This document shows positions 52,629 to 61,308 of a stretch of 64,000 nucleotides of DNA, piece by piece. This DNA is from Dysosmobacter segnis. Lineage in GTDB: Bacteria; Bacillota; Clostridia; Oscillospirales; Oscillospiraceae. The notes under the pieces are model-generated. The model searched no databases. It was not told where the DNA came from and saw nothing but the letters and a program-made list of their open reading frames with translations. Position numbers and translations under genes: made by a program. Location of the stretch: positions 1-64,000 of the forward strand of contig NZ_JACOQI010000013.1 in NCBI RefSeq assembly GCF_014297285.1, written 5' to 3'. The stretch's first letter is position 1, and each line of letters starts with the position of its first letter.

Positions 52629-53642
52629 ATGCCCGCTATTTCTGTGATCGTACCGGTCTATCAGGCGGAAGCGCTGCTGCCCCAGTGCGTAGAGAGCGTT
52701 TTGGCCCAGACCTTTTCCGACTGGGAACTGCTGCTGATTGACGATGGCAGCCGGGACGGCTCTCCGACTCTGTGCGACGGCTACGCCGCTAAGGACCCTC
52801 GTATCCGCGTGTTCCACAAGCCCAACGGCGGCGTGTCCACCGCCCGGAATCTGGGATTGGAGCAGGCCACGGGGCCGTACATTGCCTTTTTGGACGCCGA
52901 TGACGCCTTTGAGCCGGCGGCGTTGGAGACCTTGTGGTATCTGCGGGAAAAGGCCGGGGCAGACAGCGCCGGCTGTGCCCACTACAACGTGACGCCTGAC
53001 GGGGAACAGCGGACAGAACTGTTGCTGCCGGCAGGAATCTATGAAGAGACCGGCATCCGGGAAAAGATCCTCTGGCCTCTGGCGGGGGACCGGCTTCAAC
53101 CGCCGGTGTTCAACGGCTTCATCTGGCGTTTCCTCTTTGACGCCGCCATCCTCCGGGACAACGCCATTACCTTTGAGGGGGCCTATCTGGAGGATGAACT
53201 GTTCCTGATGGAATATTTCGCCAATGTGCACCGTCTCGCGGTGACGGACAAGCCCCTGTACCGCTATCTGGAAAACCCCGCCTCCGCCACCCACCGCTAT
53301 ATGCGGGACTATCCGGCGGTATTCGCCCGGTTTTTGGAGCGAAAGGCGGAGATCGTGGAGAAATACGGCCTTGACGCCGCCCGGCCTCAGTGGCGGGCCA
53401 ACACAGTGTGGGCAGGGCTGCTGATTGCCGTGGGCAACGAGTATGTGAAGAGCAATCCGAAGCCCGTCCGGGAAAAGCGGAAGGCCGTGGAAGCCCTCTG
53501 CGCCCAGCCGGAGTTTGCGAAAGCCATCCGGGAACTACGCCCCAAGGGCTTGGGCCGCAATAAGCAGATCGTGGCGGATCTCATCGGCAGCGGCCGGTTC
53601 GGTACGCTGACGGCGCTGTACCGCCTGAAAAATCATATGTAA
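52629..53642 (+). CDS. family 2 glycosyltransferase
   Basis: The protein has 337 residues from ATG 52629 after GAAAGGAGGTGG. The GT-A fold has ISVIVPVYQAEA at the start, IDDGSRDGS, GGVSTARNLGLEQA, and the metal-binding LDADDAF (about 85). The C-terminal half is helical without membrane segments. It transfers a sugar from a nucleotide donor, probably for cell-surface polysaccharide, because an O-antigen-ligase-like gene follows 9 bases later. Confidence 0.9.
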   Translation: MPAISVIVPVYQAEALLPQCVESVLAQTFSDWELLLIDDGSRDGSPTLCDGYAAKDPRIRVFHKPNGGVSTARNLGLEQATGPYIAFLDADDAFEPAALETLWYLREKAGADSAGCAHYNVTPDGEQRTELLLPAGIYEETGIREKILWPLAGDRLQPPVFNGFIWRFLFDAAILRDNAITFEGAYLEDELFLMEYFANVHRLAVTDKPLYRYLENPASATHRYMRDYPAVFARFLERKAEIVEKYGLDAARPQWRANTVWAGLLIAVGNEYVKSNPKPVREKRKAVEALCAQPEFAKAIRELRPKGLGRNKQIVADLIGSGRFGTLTALYRLKNHM

Positions 53643-53651
53643 GGAGCAACT

Positions 53652-55166
53652 ATGACACTTTGGCAAACCAGCCTGACCTATCAGATATGGGTCTGGCTTT
53701 GCGATGTCTATGAGGACAGTACCCTCCACCATTTTCTGGCGGCGGCGGGCCGTTGGTGCAACGGGCAGATCGAGGAGAGCCGCATCCTGCGGCCGCTGTG
53801 CCGGGAAGGGATTGCGGCCCGGTCTTGGCGGGACAGCTTCCTGTGCCGGGTGCTCAGCGCTCTGGTGAACCTGCCAGGGACGCTGCTTCACGCCTGGTAC
53901 AAGGCGTGGAACCTGACCTTTGAGGACAGCTTTTTCGCACGACTGGCCTTTGACATGGGAGACAGTGCCTCCATTGCCCAGTTCTGGTGCATCGCGGCGC
54001 TGTGGTGCATCCCCTACGAGCGCTGGAACAACGCATATAGCTTTATGACCGGCGTTTTGCTGCTGCTGCTGTTTTACGCCGGGGCTATGCGGACGGGCCG
54101 CCGTCTGGATGTGGCCCGGATCGGCTTCTATCCGGCGCTGATGCTGGCTGCGGTGACGCTGGCCGTGACCTTCTCCTATGCGCCGGGGCTGTCCGCCCGG
54201 TTTTTGATCTACCATGTGTCGGCAGCGCTGCTGGTGGTCATCACCGTCAGTGCCGTGCGGAATGGGGAGGACCTGAAGCGGCTGTGTGCCGGGGCGGCGG
54301 TCTGTGTGGGCGCAACAGGCGCTTACGGTATTGTCCAGCGGATTCAGGGCGTGAAGGTAAATCCTTCCTATGTGGATCTGAAGGTCAACGCCGGTATGCC
54401 GGGGCGGGTCTTTTCCATTTTCGACAATCCAAACACCTTCGCACAGGTGCTTTTGCTGCTGCTGCCGCTGGTGCTGGCCCTGTTCCTTACGGCAAAGCGC
54501 TGGCAGTGGAAAGTCATCTGCGCCGGTATCTTCTGCGTGGGCGGCATGGCCATGGCCATGACCTATTCCCGGGCAAGCTGGGTGGGGCTGGCCGTTTCCA
54601 TGGCGGTATTTGTATTTTTCTGGAAGCCGAAGCTGATCCCAGCCTTTATCCTGCTGTGCGTACTGGCGGTGCCCTTCCTGCCCACCACGGTGCTGAACCG
54701 CATCCACACCATTACCAATACGGCGGACTCCTCCACCTCCAGCCGGGTCTCTCTTTACAAGGCGGCCATTGAGGTCATCCGCCGTTCCCCCCTCACCGGA
54801 GCGGGCCTCGGCACCGCCGCCACCCAGACATACATCCGGGAGTTCAACCTGTATCATGACAAGGCTCCCTTTGTCCACTCCCACAATTTCTATTTAGAAG
54901 TCTGGATCCAGATGGGCCTGCTGGGCGTCACCGGTTTTGTGGGTTCCATGCTGTGGAATATCAAAAACGCCGCCCGAGCGGTCCGGCATAGCGGTCCCTC
55001 CGTGGGGAGGACGGTAGCAGCCGCCGCTGCGTCTGCCATGTGCGGCGCGATGGTCTGCGGTCTGGCGGATTTCTTGTGGAACTATCCCCGCGTGCTGGTC
55101 ATTTTCTGGTTCACCTTCGCCATGGCCATCGCCGGCGTCAAGGTCTGCACGGAAGAAGCAAAGTGA
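53652..55166 (+). CDS. O-antigen ligase / Wzy-type polymerase family membrane protein
   Basis: The protein has 504 residues with about 10-12 membrane helices. A soluble-looking N-terminal segment of about 80 residues precedes the helices. A large outside loop contains TYSRASWVGLAVSM, SSRVSLYKAAIEVIRRSPLTGAGLGT and the hallmark VHSHNFYLEVWIQMGLLG of the Wzy_C domain. Such proteins polymerise or ligate lipid-linked glycans on the outer face of the membrane. In a Gram-positive host the acceptor is a wall glycan or protein; which one is unknown. A strong terminator follows. Confidence 0.88.
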   Translation: MTLWQTSLTYQIWVWLCDVYEDSTLHHFLAAAGRWCNGQIEESRILRPLCREGIAARSWRDSFLCRVLSALVNLPGTLLHAWYKAWNLTFEDSFFARLAFDMGDSASIAQFWCIAALWCIPYERWNNAYSFMTGVLLLLLFYAGAMRTGRRLDVARIGFYPALMLAAVTLAVTFSYAPGLSARFLIYHVSAALLVVITVSAVRNGEDLKRLCAGAAVCVGATGAYGIVQRIQGVKVNPSYVDLKVNAGMPGRVFSIFDNPNTFAQVLLLLLPLVLALFLTAKRWQWKVICAGIFCVGGMAMAMTYSRASWVGLAVSMAVFVFFWKPKLIPAFILLCVLAVPFLPTTVLNRIHTITNTADSSTSSRVSLYKAAIEVIRRSPLTGAGLGTAATQTYIREFNLYHDKAPFVHSHNFYLEVWIQMGLLGVTGFVGSMLWNIKNAARAVRHSGPSVGRTVAAAAASAMCGAMVCGLADFLWNYPRVLVIFWFTFAMAIAGVKVCTEEAK

Positions 55167-55171
55167 ATATT

Positions 55172-55213
55172 AAAAACGTTCGCCGTATGGAGGTCCATAC
55201 GGCGAACGTTTTT
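55172..55213. terminator. bidirectional terminator between wzy-like and radical SAM genes
   Basis: A 20-bp perfect stem (AAAAACGTTCGCCGTATGGA with its complement) has a 2-base centre. U-rich tails exist in both directions and the genes converge here. The GCCGTATGGA core equals that of the hairpin at 37829-37859. Confidence 0.92.
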
Positions 55214-56105
55214 ATAGGGTGCTGCCCTGAATCAGATTGTCTCTCAGAAATGCCTGATGAATGGCGTTCAGTACCCGCTTTTTATCTCCGCTCCACAGGG
55301 GAGCCAGCAGGTCCCGCTTCGCGCCGTCCCCGGTGAGGCGGTGGATGACTGTTTCCGGTGGAAGATTCCGCAGACACAGCTCCAGAATGGAAATATATTC
55401 CTCCAATTCCAGCGTCTGCACCCGGCCTGCCTGCCACTCCGCCGCCAGATCCGTGTTCCGGAGGACGTGGAGCAGATGGAGTTTCACGCCCTCCGCCCCA
55501 CTTTGACCGATATAGCGGGCGGTCTCCGCCATCATTTCCGGTGTTTCGCCGGGAAGCCCCAAGATCTGATGGACAATGACCGTCACGCCGATGGCTTTCA
55601 GATCCTTCACCGCCCGGTCGAATACCGGCAGGTCATAGCCCCGGCGGAGATACCGGGCGCTTTCCGAGTGGATCGTCTGCAAGCCCAGCTCCACCCACAC
55701 CGGCTTGATGCGATTCAGCTCCTCCAATAGGCCCAGAATATCCGGCCCCAGACAGTCCGGCCTGGTGGCGATAGATAAGATCACCACATCCTCCGGCTCT
55801 ATGGCCGCCTGGAACAGTCGCCGCAGGCGGTCAACATTCCCATAGGTGTTGGTGAAGGACTGGAAGTAGGCGATGTATTTCGCATCGGTCCCAGCCTTGG
55901 CGGCTACCCGCAGTCTGGCGGCTGCCAGCTGATCCGGGATGGCTCCGGCCTCCGCGAACGCACCTGCGCCGTCGCAGAAAATGCAGCCGCGCGTGTCCAG
56001 CGTCCCGTCCCGGTTGGGGCAGGAGCACCCGGAGGACAGGGCCAGCTTGTAGACCTTGCAGCCGTATTCCGCCTTTAGCCGGGAGTTCAGGTCATTCCAG
56101 TACAT
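55212..56105 (-). CDS. TIGR01212-family radical SAM protein (YhcC-like)
   Basis: The protein has 297 residues. The iron-sulfur cluster Cys lie in SSGCSCPNRDGTLDTRGCIFC, a spacing typical of the YhcC/TIGR01212 family rather than the plain CX3CX2C. AYFQSFTNTYG and HQILGLPGETPEMM are family signatures. The reaction is not known. It is encoded 1 base after a small conserved gene, in one transcript. Confidence 0.92.
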   Translation of the reverse strand: MYWNDLNSRLKAEYGCKVYKLALSSGCSCPNRDGTLDTRGCIFCDGAGAFAEAGAIPDQLAAARLRVAAKAGTDAKYIAYFQSFTNTYGNVDRLRRLFQAAIEPEDVVILSIATRPDCLGPDILGLLEELNRIKPVWVELGLQTIHSESARYLRRGYDLPVFDRAVKDLKAIGVTVIVHQILGLPGETPEMMAETARYIGQSGAEGVKLHLLHVLRNTDLAAEWQAGRVQTLELEEYISILELCLRNLPPETVIHRLTGDGAKRDLLAPLWSGDKKRVLNAIHQAFLRDNLIQGSTL

Positions 56106-56106
56106 A

Positions 56107-56403
56107 TCATTCCGCTTTAGGGGCGGGGTAGGGGATGGAATAGGGCTGGCTGCCCCGTTCCGCCAACTTTTCCTCCAGCCACGCCTTCACCTGCTCCACG
56201 CCCTCCTCCGTCCACGGGAAGGTCTGGGATTCCACATCCTTGGCCAGCTCGAAGCTGGTGTTCTCGTAGACCCAGACAGTGAGAGTGCCCTTTCCGTCCG
56301 TCCAGCCCTCCCGCTGAAAACGGTAGCGGAAGGTGCCGATGCTGCCGGGGTAAATAGCGGCTTTTGTGAAGAAGGCCACATTCAGATGATCGAAATGTCC
56401 CAT
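56107..56403 (-). CDS. small hypothetical protein before the radical SAM gene
   Basis: The protein has 98 residues and no signal or membrane segment. The sequence alternates strands (GTFRYRFQREGWTDGKGTLTVWVYE) with a C-terminal helix (EEGVEQVKAWLEEKL) and a Pro-rich tail. I do not recognise the family. Its stop is 1 base before the radical SAM start, so the two are likely co-translated, and a divergent promoter pair lies upstream. Confidence 0.65.
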   Translation of the reverse strand: MGHFDHLNVAFFTKAAIYPGSIGTFRYRFQREGWTDGKGTLTVWVYENTSFELAKDVESQTFPWTEEGVEQVKAWLEEKLAERGSQPYSIPYPAPKAE

Positions 56404-56450
56404 GATTACCTCGTTTTCCCGCTCTGCGGCGTCCTGATTTTTTCCTCAGC

Positions 56451-56514
56451 AGTATAGCATACTTCACCGGGTTCCGCAACGGCCCTTGCACCGGCGAAAA
56501 AAACAGGGTATACT
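56451..56514. promoter_or_regulatory. divergent promoter pair
   Basis: Minus strand: TTGCGG (56479-56474) and TATACT (56456-56451), spacing 17, for the 98-residue gene and radical SAM gene. Plus strand: TTGCAC (56486-56491) and TATACT (56509-56514), spacing 17, for the YfcE-like gene. The -35 boxes are 6 bases apart. Confidence 0.75.
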
Positions 56515-56553
56515 GTTTTTGACTATGAATATGCCACACAAGAGGAGACTGCT

Positions 56554-57030
56554 ATGAACATTCTGGTGCTTTCGGATTCCCACGGAAATATATCCAATAT
56601 GGAGGAGGCGGTTGAACGGGAAAAGCCCGACATGATCCTCCATCTGGGGGACTGCTGGCGGGATGCGGAACGGCTGGCGGAACGGTATCCGGACATTCCC
56701 ATGGAGCACGTTCCCGGAAATTGTGACTGCCGTCCGGAGGAGCCGGCGGAAAAACTGCTGTTTTTAGGGGACTGCCGTGTGTTGATCTGCCACGGCCACA
56801 CCTGCGGCGTAAAAACCTCCCTGCTGACGGCGGGCTTGAAGGCAGAGCAGGACCATTTAGATGCCTTTCTGTTTGGCCATACCCACAAGCCTTTGGTGGA
56901 CAAGCGGGGCAGAACGCTGTTCCTGAATCCGGGAACTGTGGGCAAGGGCCTGCGGCCTACCTACGGTATATTAACGGTAGAGGGCGACCGGATCGACGGC
57001 CGAACCGTGTTTTTGGATAGCGAATCATAA
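56554..57030 (+). CDS. YfcE/MJ0936-family metallophosphoesterase
   Basis: The protein has 158 residues. All metal motifs of the calcineurin-like phosphoesterase fold are present: LSDSHGN (8-13), LHLGDC, VPGNCD, ICHGH and FGHTHKP. The family hydrolyses phosphodiesters in vitro; the natural substrate is not settled. In many Firmicutes the gene follows rph-rdgB, which are absent here. The ribosome site is AAGAGGAGA. Confidence 0.92.
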   Translation: MNILVLSDSHGNISNMEEAVEREKPDMILHLGDCWRDAERLAERYPDIPMEHVPGNCDCRPEEPAEKLLFLGDCRVLICHGHTCGVKTSLLTAGLKAEQDHLDAFLFGHTHKPLVDKRGRTLFLNPGTVGKGLRPTYGILTVEGDRIDGRTVFLDSES

Positions 57031-57093
57031 AACCAACAGATACGATAGGTAAAAATATAAGCAGAATTGATATCTGAAAGTGCATTTTTTAAT

Positions 57094-57122
57094 TTTACAA
57101 AGGTCAACCTATCTGTTAAAAT
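57094..57122 (+). promoter_or_regulatory. promoter of the F420-ligase-like gene
   Basis: TTTACA (57094-57099) and TAAAAT (57117-57122) are 17 bases apart. In the leader, GCCGCC-ATGT-GGCGGC (57172-57187) forms a tight hairpin just ahead of the ribosome site GGAG. Confidence 0.6.
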
Positions 57123-57201
57123 AAATAAGCTGGGGCAAAAGGCCCTGTGCTTGAAGCTAAAATCATGTGTGCCGCCATGTGGCGGCGGAATGGAGTTTTT
57201 T

Positions 57202-58404
57202 ATGAGCCGTATGGTCGGTACTGTTTCCCGGGGCGTCCGGGCGCCTATTATCCGCAGCGGCGACGATCTGGTGGAGATCGTCACCAAGTCCGTTTTGGAG
57301 GCTGCCGCCCAGCCGGAGGATGGCTTTGCCATCCGGGATCGGGACGTAGTGGCTATGACCGAGGCCATCGTGGCCCGTGCTCAGGGCAACTACGCTTCCG
57401 TGGACGATATTGCCGCCGACGTGAAGGAAAAGCTGGGCGGTGAAACGGTGGGCGTTATTTTCCCCATCCTCAGCCGCAACCGTTTCGCCGTCTGCCTGCG
57501 GGGCATTGCCAAGGGTGCGAAGAAGATCGTCCTCATGCTGAGCTATCCCTCCGACGAAGTGGGCAACCACCTGATCGACCCGGATGTGATGGACGAAAAG
57601 GGCGTGGACCCCTACCGGGACGTGCTGACCCTGGAAAAATACCGGGAGCTGTTCGGCTACACCGTGCACCCCTTCACTGGCGTGGACTATGTGGCCTACT
57701 ACATGGACCTGATCCGGGACTGCGGCGCGGAGACGGAGGTCATCTTCGCCAATGACGCCAAGGCCATCCTGCCCTATACCAAGAATGTCATCAACTGCGA
57801 CATCCACACCCGCAAGCGCACCAAGCGCCGCCTGATCGCCGCCGGTGCGGAAAAGGTGTTCTCTCTGGACGAGATCCTCACCGCCCCTGTCAACGGCAGC
57901 GGCTATAACGAGAACTACGGCCTGCTGGGCACCAACAAGGCCACCGAGGATACGGTGAAGCTGTTCCCCCGCGACTGCCAGAGCATGGTGGAGGCCATTC
58001 AGAAGAAGCTGTATGACGCCACCGGCAAGCATGTGGAGGTTATGGTCTACGGCGACGGTGCCTTCAAGGACCCCGTTGGTAAGATCTGGGAGCTGGCAGA
58101 CCCTGTGGTGTCCCCCGCCTACACCGCCGGTCTGGAGGGCACGCCCAACGAGCTGAAGCTGAAGTATCTGGCAGATAACGATTTCGCCGGTCTGAACGGC
58201 GAGGAGCTGCGGCAGGCCATCAAGGGCCGCATCGCCGCTAAGGACGGCAGCTCTCTGGTGGGCAACATGGTCTCCGAGGGCACTACCCCCCGCCGCCTGA
58301 CGGACCTGATCGGCTCCCTGTGCGACCTGACCTCCGGCTCTGGCGACAAGGGTACCCCCATCGTCTACATTCAGGGCTATTTCGACAACTACACCAACGA
58401 CTGA
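57202..58404 (+). CDS. coenzyme F420-0:L-glutamate ligase-like protein
   Basis: The protein has 400 residues from ATG 57202, 6 bases after GGAG; ATG 57190 is in frame. The first half matches the F420 ligase (CofE) family: GVRAPIIRSGDDLVEIV at the start, DGFAIRDRDVVAMTEAIVARAQGN, then a second part with LLGTNKATEDTVKLFPRDC and VMVYGDGAFKDP. It is nearly twice the size of CofE (about 250). No other F420 gene is here, and clostridia of this kind are not known to make F420, so it probably joins glutamate to something else. The substrate is unknown. Confidence 0.82.
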   Translation: MSRMVGTVSRGVRAPIIRSGDDLVEIVTKSVLEAAAQPEDGFAIRDRDVVAMTEAIVARAQGNYASVDDIAADVKEKLGGETVGVIFPILSRNRFAVCLRGIAKGAKKIVLMLSYPSDEVGNHLIDPDVMDEKGVDPYRDVLTLEKYRELFGYTVHPFTGVDYVAYYMDLIRDCGAETEVIFANDAKAILPYTKNVINCDIHTRKRTKRRLIAAGAEKVFSLDEILTAPVNGSGYNENYGLLGTNKATEDTVKLFPRDCQSMVEAIQKKLYDATGKHVEVMVYGDGAFKDPVGKIWELADPVVSPAYTAGLEGTPNELKLKYLADNDFAGLNGEELRQAIKGRIAAKDGSSLVGNMVSEGTTPRRLTDLIGSLCDLTSGSGDKGTPIVYIQGYFDNYTND

Positions 58405-58419
58405 GAAAACAACGAAAAA

Positions 58420-58457
58420 CAGACGCCGCTTCTGCATGAAGCGACGTCTGCTTTTTT
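58420..58457. terminator. terminator between F420-ligase-like and SSB-like genes
   Basis: CAGACGCCGCTT (58420-58431) pairs with AAGCGACGTCTG (58439-58450) with one mismatch, followed by CTTTTTTATG. A-rich sequence on the left gives a U tract for the minus strand too. Confidence 0.8.
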
Positions 58458-59064
58458 ATGCTTCCTCATCCATTTCCAGCAGCCGCATGACGGACACCTC
58501 GTAGGCTGTCCGCTCCTCCGGGCCGGTTTCCGTCACCTTTCGATACACCCGGCTCTGGACTCGCCCCTCAAGGGATAGGGGCGCACCTGCCTCCAGGGTA
58601 CACACCTGTGACGCCACCTGTCCCCACGCGATCACCGGCAGGTAATCTGCCCGGCCGTAGCTCCGGGGCACGGCTAAGATCAGATCGCTGATGCTGCGGC
58701 CCAGCGGCGTCCGCCGGTAGATAGGCGGCTTGCACAATGTCCCGGCCAGCAGGATGCGGTTGACCGGCTCTCCCAGCCCCGGCTGAAGGGACCGGGCGTA
58801 CACCGTCAACACGAGACGCCGTCCGGGGCCGGACCGGTTGTTAAAGGAGCGGAGCTGTCCCTCTACCCGGAGGGGAACGCCCTCTTTCAGCAGCGGCAGC
58901 TGTGTCTGCCGCACCAGCAGGGGCAGACGGTCCGCCGTGCCGGACAGCCGGGGGACCTCCAGGATTTGACGGTAAAAAAGCTGGCCGTGATTTTCATGGG
59001 ATGGCTCCGGAGCACCCACGGGGATCCCCTCCAAAAGCACTTCGTTTCGGGTTTGATTTGTCAT
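58456..59064 (-). CDS. tandem OB-fold single-stranded-DNA-binding-like protein
   Basis: The protein has 202 residues from ATG 59064 after GAGAGGTGG; ATG 59094 is in frame. Residues 1-100 form one degenerate OB-like unit (NEVLLEGIPVG ... LRVEGQLRSF). Residues 108-195 form a clearer SSB unit (NRILLAGTLCKPPIYRRTPLGRSI, LPVIAWGQVA, LSLEGRVQSRVYRK). The long acidic Gly-rich tail with the terminal DDDIPF-type motif of SSB is missing. It may bind single-stranded DNA or act like PriB. It is convergent with the F420-ligase-like gene. Confidence 0.75.
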   Translation of the reverse strand: MTNQTRNEVLLEGIPVGAPEPSHENHGQLFYRQILEVPRLSGTADRLPLLVRQTQLPLLKEGVPLRVEGQLRSFNNRSGPGRRLVLTVYARSLQPGLGEPVNRILLAGTLCKPPIYRRTPLGRSISDLILAVPRSYGRADYLPVIAWGQVASQVCTLEAGAPLSLEGRVQSRVYRKVTETGPEERTAYEVSVMRLLEMDEEA

Positions 59065-59141
59065 CTCGTCCACCTCTCGGTTGTGATGCTCCATCCTATG
59101 AGGGGGCGGCGGGCCTTAGAACGAAATTTACAAATATCGCC

Positions 59142-59170
59142 TTGTAAGTCGCAGTGCAAGCGGATATAAT
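59142..59170 (+). promoter_or_regulatory. promoter of the DUF2974 gene
   Basis: TTGTAA (59142-59147) and TATAAT (59165-59170) are 17 bases apart, 31 bases before the start codon. Confidence 0.7.
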
Positions 59171-59201
59171 ACCCTCATCAAAACGAAACGGAGGGACGGC
59201 T

Positions 59202-60374
59202 ATGGCGAATATTCTGGATTATCTGGACTGGCGGGGGGATCTGACGCTGGCGCAGGATCCGTTTAACGAAGTGGATAACCTGATCTTGGCGGAGCTGTCC
59301 TTCGTGGACTTCGGCGGCATCGTCCCCGGCCCCGGCGGGGGGAGGGCCGTGCCCCTGTGGAAGGCGGCGGAGGCGTATTTTGCCAAAACGGAAGGTCGGC
59401 CCATCGACATGGGCGTTCTGGTGCCCAATCAGATCCCGGAGCTGCTGCGCCGGACGGCAGCCTCGCCCCGGTTCCGGGACATGAAGCTCAACGGCTTTGT
59501 GGACCATCTGGACACGGTGAAGGCGGAGCAGTTCGCGGCGCTGGCGGCAGAGTGCGGGGATGGCACCGTCTACCTCTCCTTCCGGGGCACCGACGATACG
59601 CTGGCAGGGTGGAAAGAGGATTTCTATCTGAGTTGTATGCGGGAGGTCCCTGCTCAGAAAATGGCAGTGGCATACACGGAGGCCATGGCCCATCAGTACC
59701 CCCGGATCAAGCTGCGGCTGGGCGGCCATTCCAAGGGCGGCAATCTGGCAGTGTGGGCGGGGGTGTTCTGTCCCACGGCGGTGCAGCGGCGGATCGCCGC
59801 CGTCTGGTCCAATGACGGCCCCGGCTTCCATGACGATATTTTGTCTCTGCCCCGGCATATCCGGCTGGCGGAGCGCATCCACACCATCGTACCCAAATCC
59901 TCCGTGGTAGGGATGCTGCTGGAGCACGAGGAGGACTACACCGTGGTAGACAGCAGCCAGCAGGGCCTCATGCAGCATGACGGCTTTTCCTGGGCGGTGC
60001 TGGGGAACCGATTTGTCCGGCTTCACAGTGTCACCCGGCAGGCCCGCCTGACGGATCAGGAGCTGCGGGGCTGGGTCCAGGGGCTGACCATTGAGCAGAG
60101 GGAAAAATTTGTGGACAGCGCCTTTCAGGTGCTGGAGGCCTCCGGTGCCCAGACCCTGACGGACCTGAAGGCGGACAGCTTCAAAGCGGTGCGGCCTATG
60201 GTCCGGGCCTTGAAGGATCTGGACAAGGAGACCCGGGAGGCTCTGCTGAAATTTATGAGCATCCTCTTTATGAGCAACCTGCGGATGACGCTGGAGGGCA
60301 TTCAGGAAGAAACGGAGAAGAGCCTTCTGCGGAACGGAAAAAAGGCGGAGAGATCCGCCGGGAAGAAGGGATAA
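59202..60374 (+). CDS. DUF2974 (Mbeg1-like) alpha/beta hydrolase
   Basis: The protein has 390 residues from ATG 59202 after CGGAGGGA. It opens ANILDYLDWRGDLTL, a signature of DUF2974 proteins. The nucleophile elbow is LGGHSKGGNLA (Ser near 185), preceded by VYLSFRGTDDTLAGWKEDF, where lipases have the oxyanion segment. A helical C-terminal part (about 290-390) ends in a Lys/Glu-rich tail. It is probably a lipase or esterase; the substrate is unknown. No signal peptide is seen. Confidence 0.88.
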   Translation: MANILDYLDWRGDLTLAQDPFNEVDNLILAELSFVDFGGIVPGPGGGRAVPLWKAAEAYFAKTEGRPIDMGVLVPNQIPELLRRTAASPRFRDMKLNGFVDHLDTVKAEQFAALAAECGDGTVYLSFRGTDDTLAGWKEDFYLSCMREVPAQKMAVAYTEAMAHQYPRIKLRLGGHSKGGNLAVWAGVFCPTAVQRRIAAVWSNDGPGFHDDILSLPRHIRLAERIHTIVPKSSVVGMLLEHEEDYTVVDSSQQGLMQHDGFSWAVLGNRFVRLHSVTRQARLTDQELRGWVQGLTIEQREKFVDSAFQVLEASGAQTLTDLKADSFKAVRPMVRALKDLDKETREALLKFMSILFMSNLRMTLEGIQEETEKSLLRNGKKAERSAGKKG

Positions 60375-60448
60375 ACAACCGCAGATGTTCCAAGCGGAAC
60401 GTCCGCTTATGCCGACAGCGGAAAAAGCAACCGGCTTCAGACATAAAA

Positions 60449-60480
60449 AGCATCCACCCGTTATGACGGGTGGATGCTTT
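60449..60480. terminator. bidirectional terminator between DUF2974 and tetR genes
   Basis: AGCATCCACCCG (60449-60460) pairs with CGGGTGGATGCT (60467-60478). U tracts on both strands (TTTTATG and TTTTTATG) serve the two convergent genes. Confidence 0.9.
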
Positions 60481-61049
60481 TATGCTTGGCCGGAATCCTG
60501 ACAGCTCCGTTCCAGAGAGCGGCGGATATTGCCGTCCAGCAGATGTCCCAGATGGTCGATGTAGGCATCAGTATCGTATTTCATGCCGTTTTGCAGCCAC
60601 AGGGCGGTCAGCCCGGACAGCGCGGCGGCATAGAATTCCGACAGGACCCGGATATCCTCATCATCCACAGGAAGGCCCTCGGCCTGATCCCGGACATAGG
60701 AGGTCATGGCGGCTAACGTTACCTTATGGTAGTAGCGCCGAATCGTTTCCTGGTTGCCGGAATTGTAGAGATGATACACGGCCCGCTTGTTCTGGGTGGC
60801 GAAGGCCGTAGCGTCCCGGAACGCCTCCTGCCAGCTGTCGTACCGGCGCAGCTTGGACTGGAAATCCTCGATCTCCAACTGCAGGATATCCTCTACCAGC
60901 GCATAGATATCCGCATAATAGTAATAGAAGGTGTTGCGGTTCACCGCGCCCTTTTCCGCAATGTCCTTGATGGAGATCTTATCCAGAGAGCGTTCATTCA
61001 GAAGCTGGATAAAGGCCCGCCGGATGGCGTTTTTTGTCTGTTGTGCCAT
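60480..61049 (-). CDS. TetR/AcrR-family regulator
   Basis: The protein has 189 residues. The helix-turn-helix is at about 8-48 (IRRAFIQLLNERSLDKIS, KGAVNRNTFYYYYADIY). The tail belongs to a group often encoded near membrane-protein genes of the YhgE/Pip kind. It is divergent from the MetK paralogue and the large secreted protein, so these are its likely targets. It has a near-consensus promoter of its own and the ribosome site AAAGGAG. Confidence 0.9.
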   Translation of the reverse strand: MAQQTKNAIRRAFIQLLNERSLDKISIKDIAEKGAVNRNTFYYYYADIYALVEDILQLEIEDFQSKLRRYDSWQEAFRDATAFATQNKRAVYHLYNSGNQETIRRYYHKVTLAAMTSYVRDQAEGLPVDDEDIRVLSEFYAAALSGLTALWLQNGMKYDTDAYIDHLGHLLDGNIRRSLERSCQDSGQA

Positions 61050-61087
61050 AGTCCGCTCCTTTTGAAATAAATTTCCTTTTCATATCC

Positions 61088-61116
61088 ATTATACACGGAA
61101 ACCGGACCAGTCTCAA
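61088..61116 (-). promoter_or_regulatory. promoter of the tetR gene
   Basis: On the minus strand TTGAGA (61116-61111) and TATAAT (61093-61088) are 17 bases apart. The remaining sequence up to 61308 shows no gene and no SAM riboswitch that I can recognise. Confidence 0.75.
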
Positions 61117-61308
61117 GTGCGAGTTTTTAACGAAATCTTTAGGGCTTTAGGCACGGAGGCAATTTTGCCTGAACTTTTGCGGGGCATTTTCTCATACCAT
61201 TAGGCACAGGCGGCAGATATGCCCATAGTGGCGCCGGAGGAAACATGTTACACTTTCAGTATGGAGAAAAAGGGCGCATTGGGCGCTTTGAGGGAGAAGA
61301 GGTGCAAT

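Noticed and set aside
61117..61308. SAM riboswitch before metK
   Set aside because: No SAM-I type conserved core (such as AGAGNGG or GGAGGGA in context) and no terminator ahead of the start.
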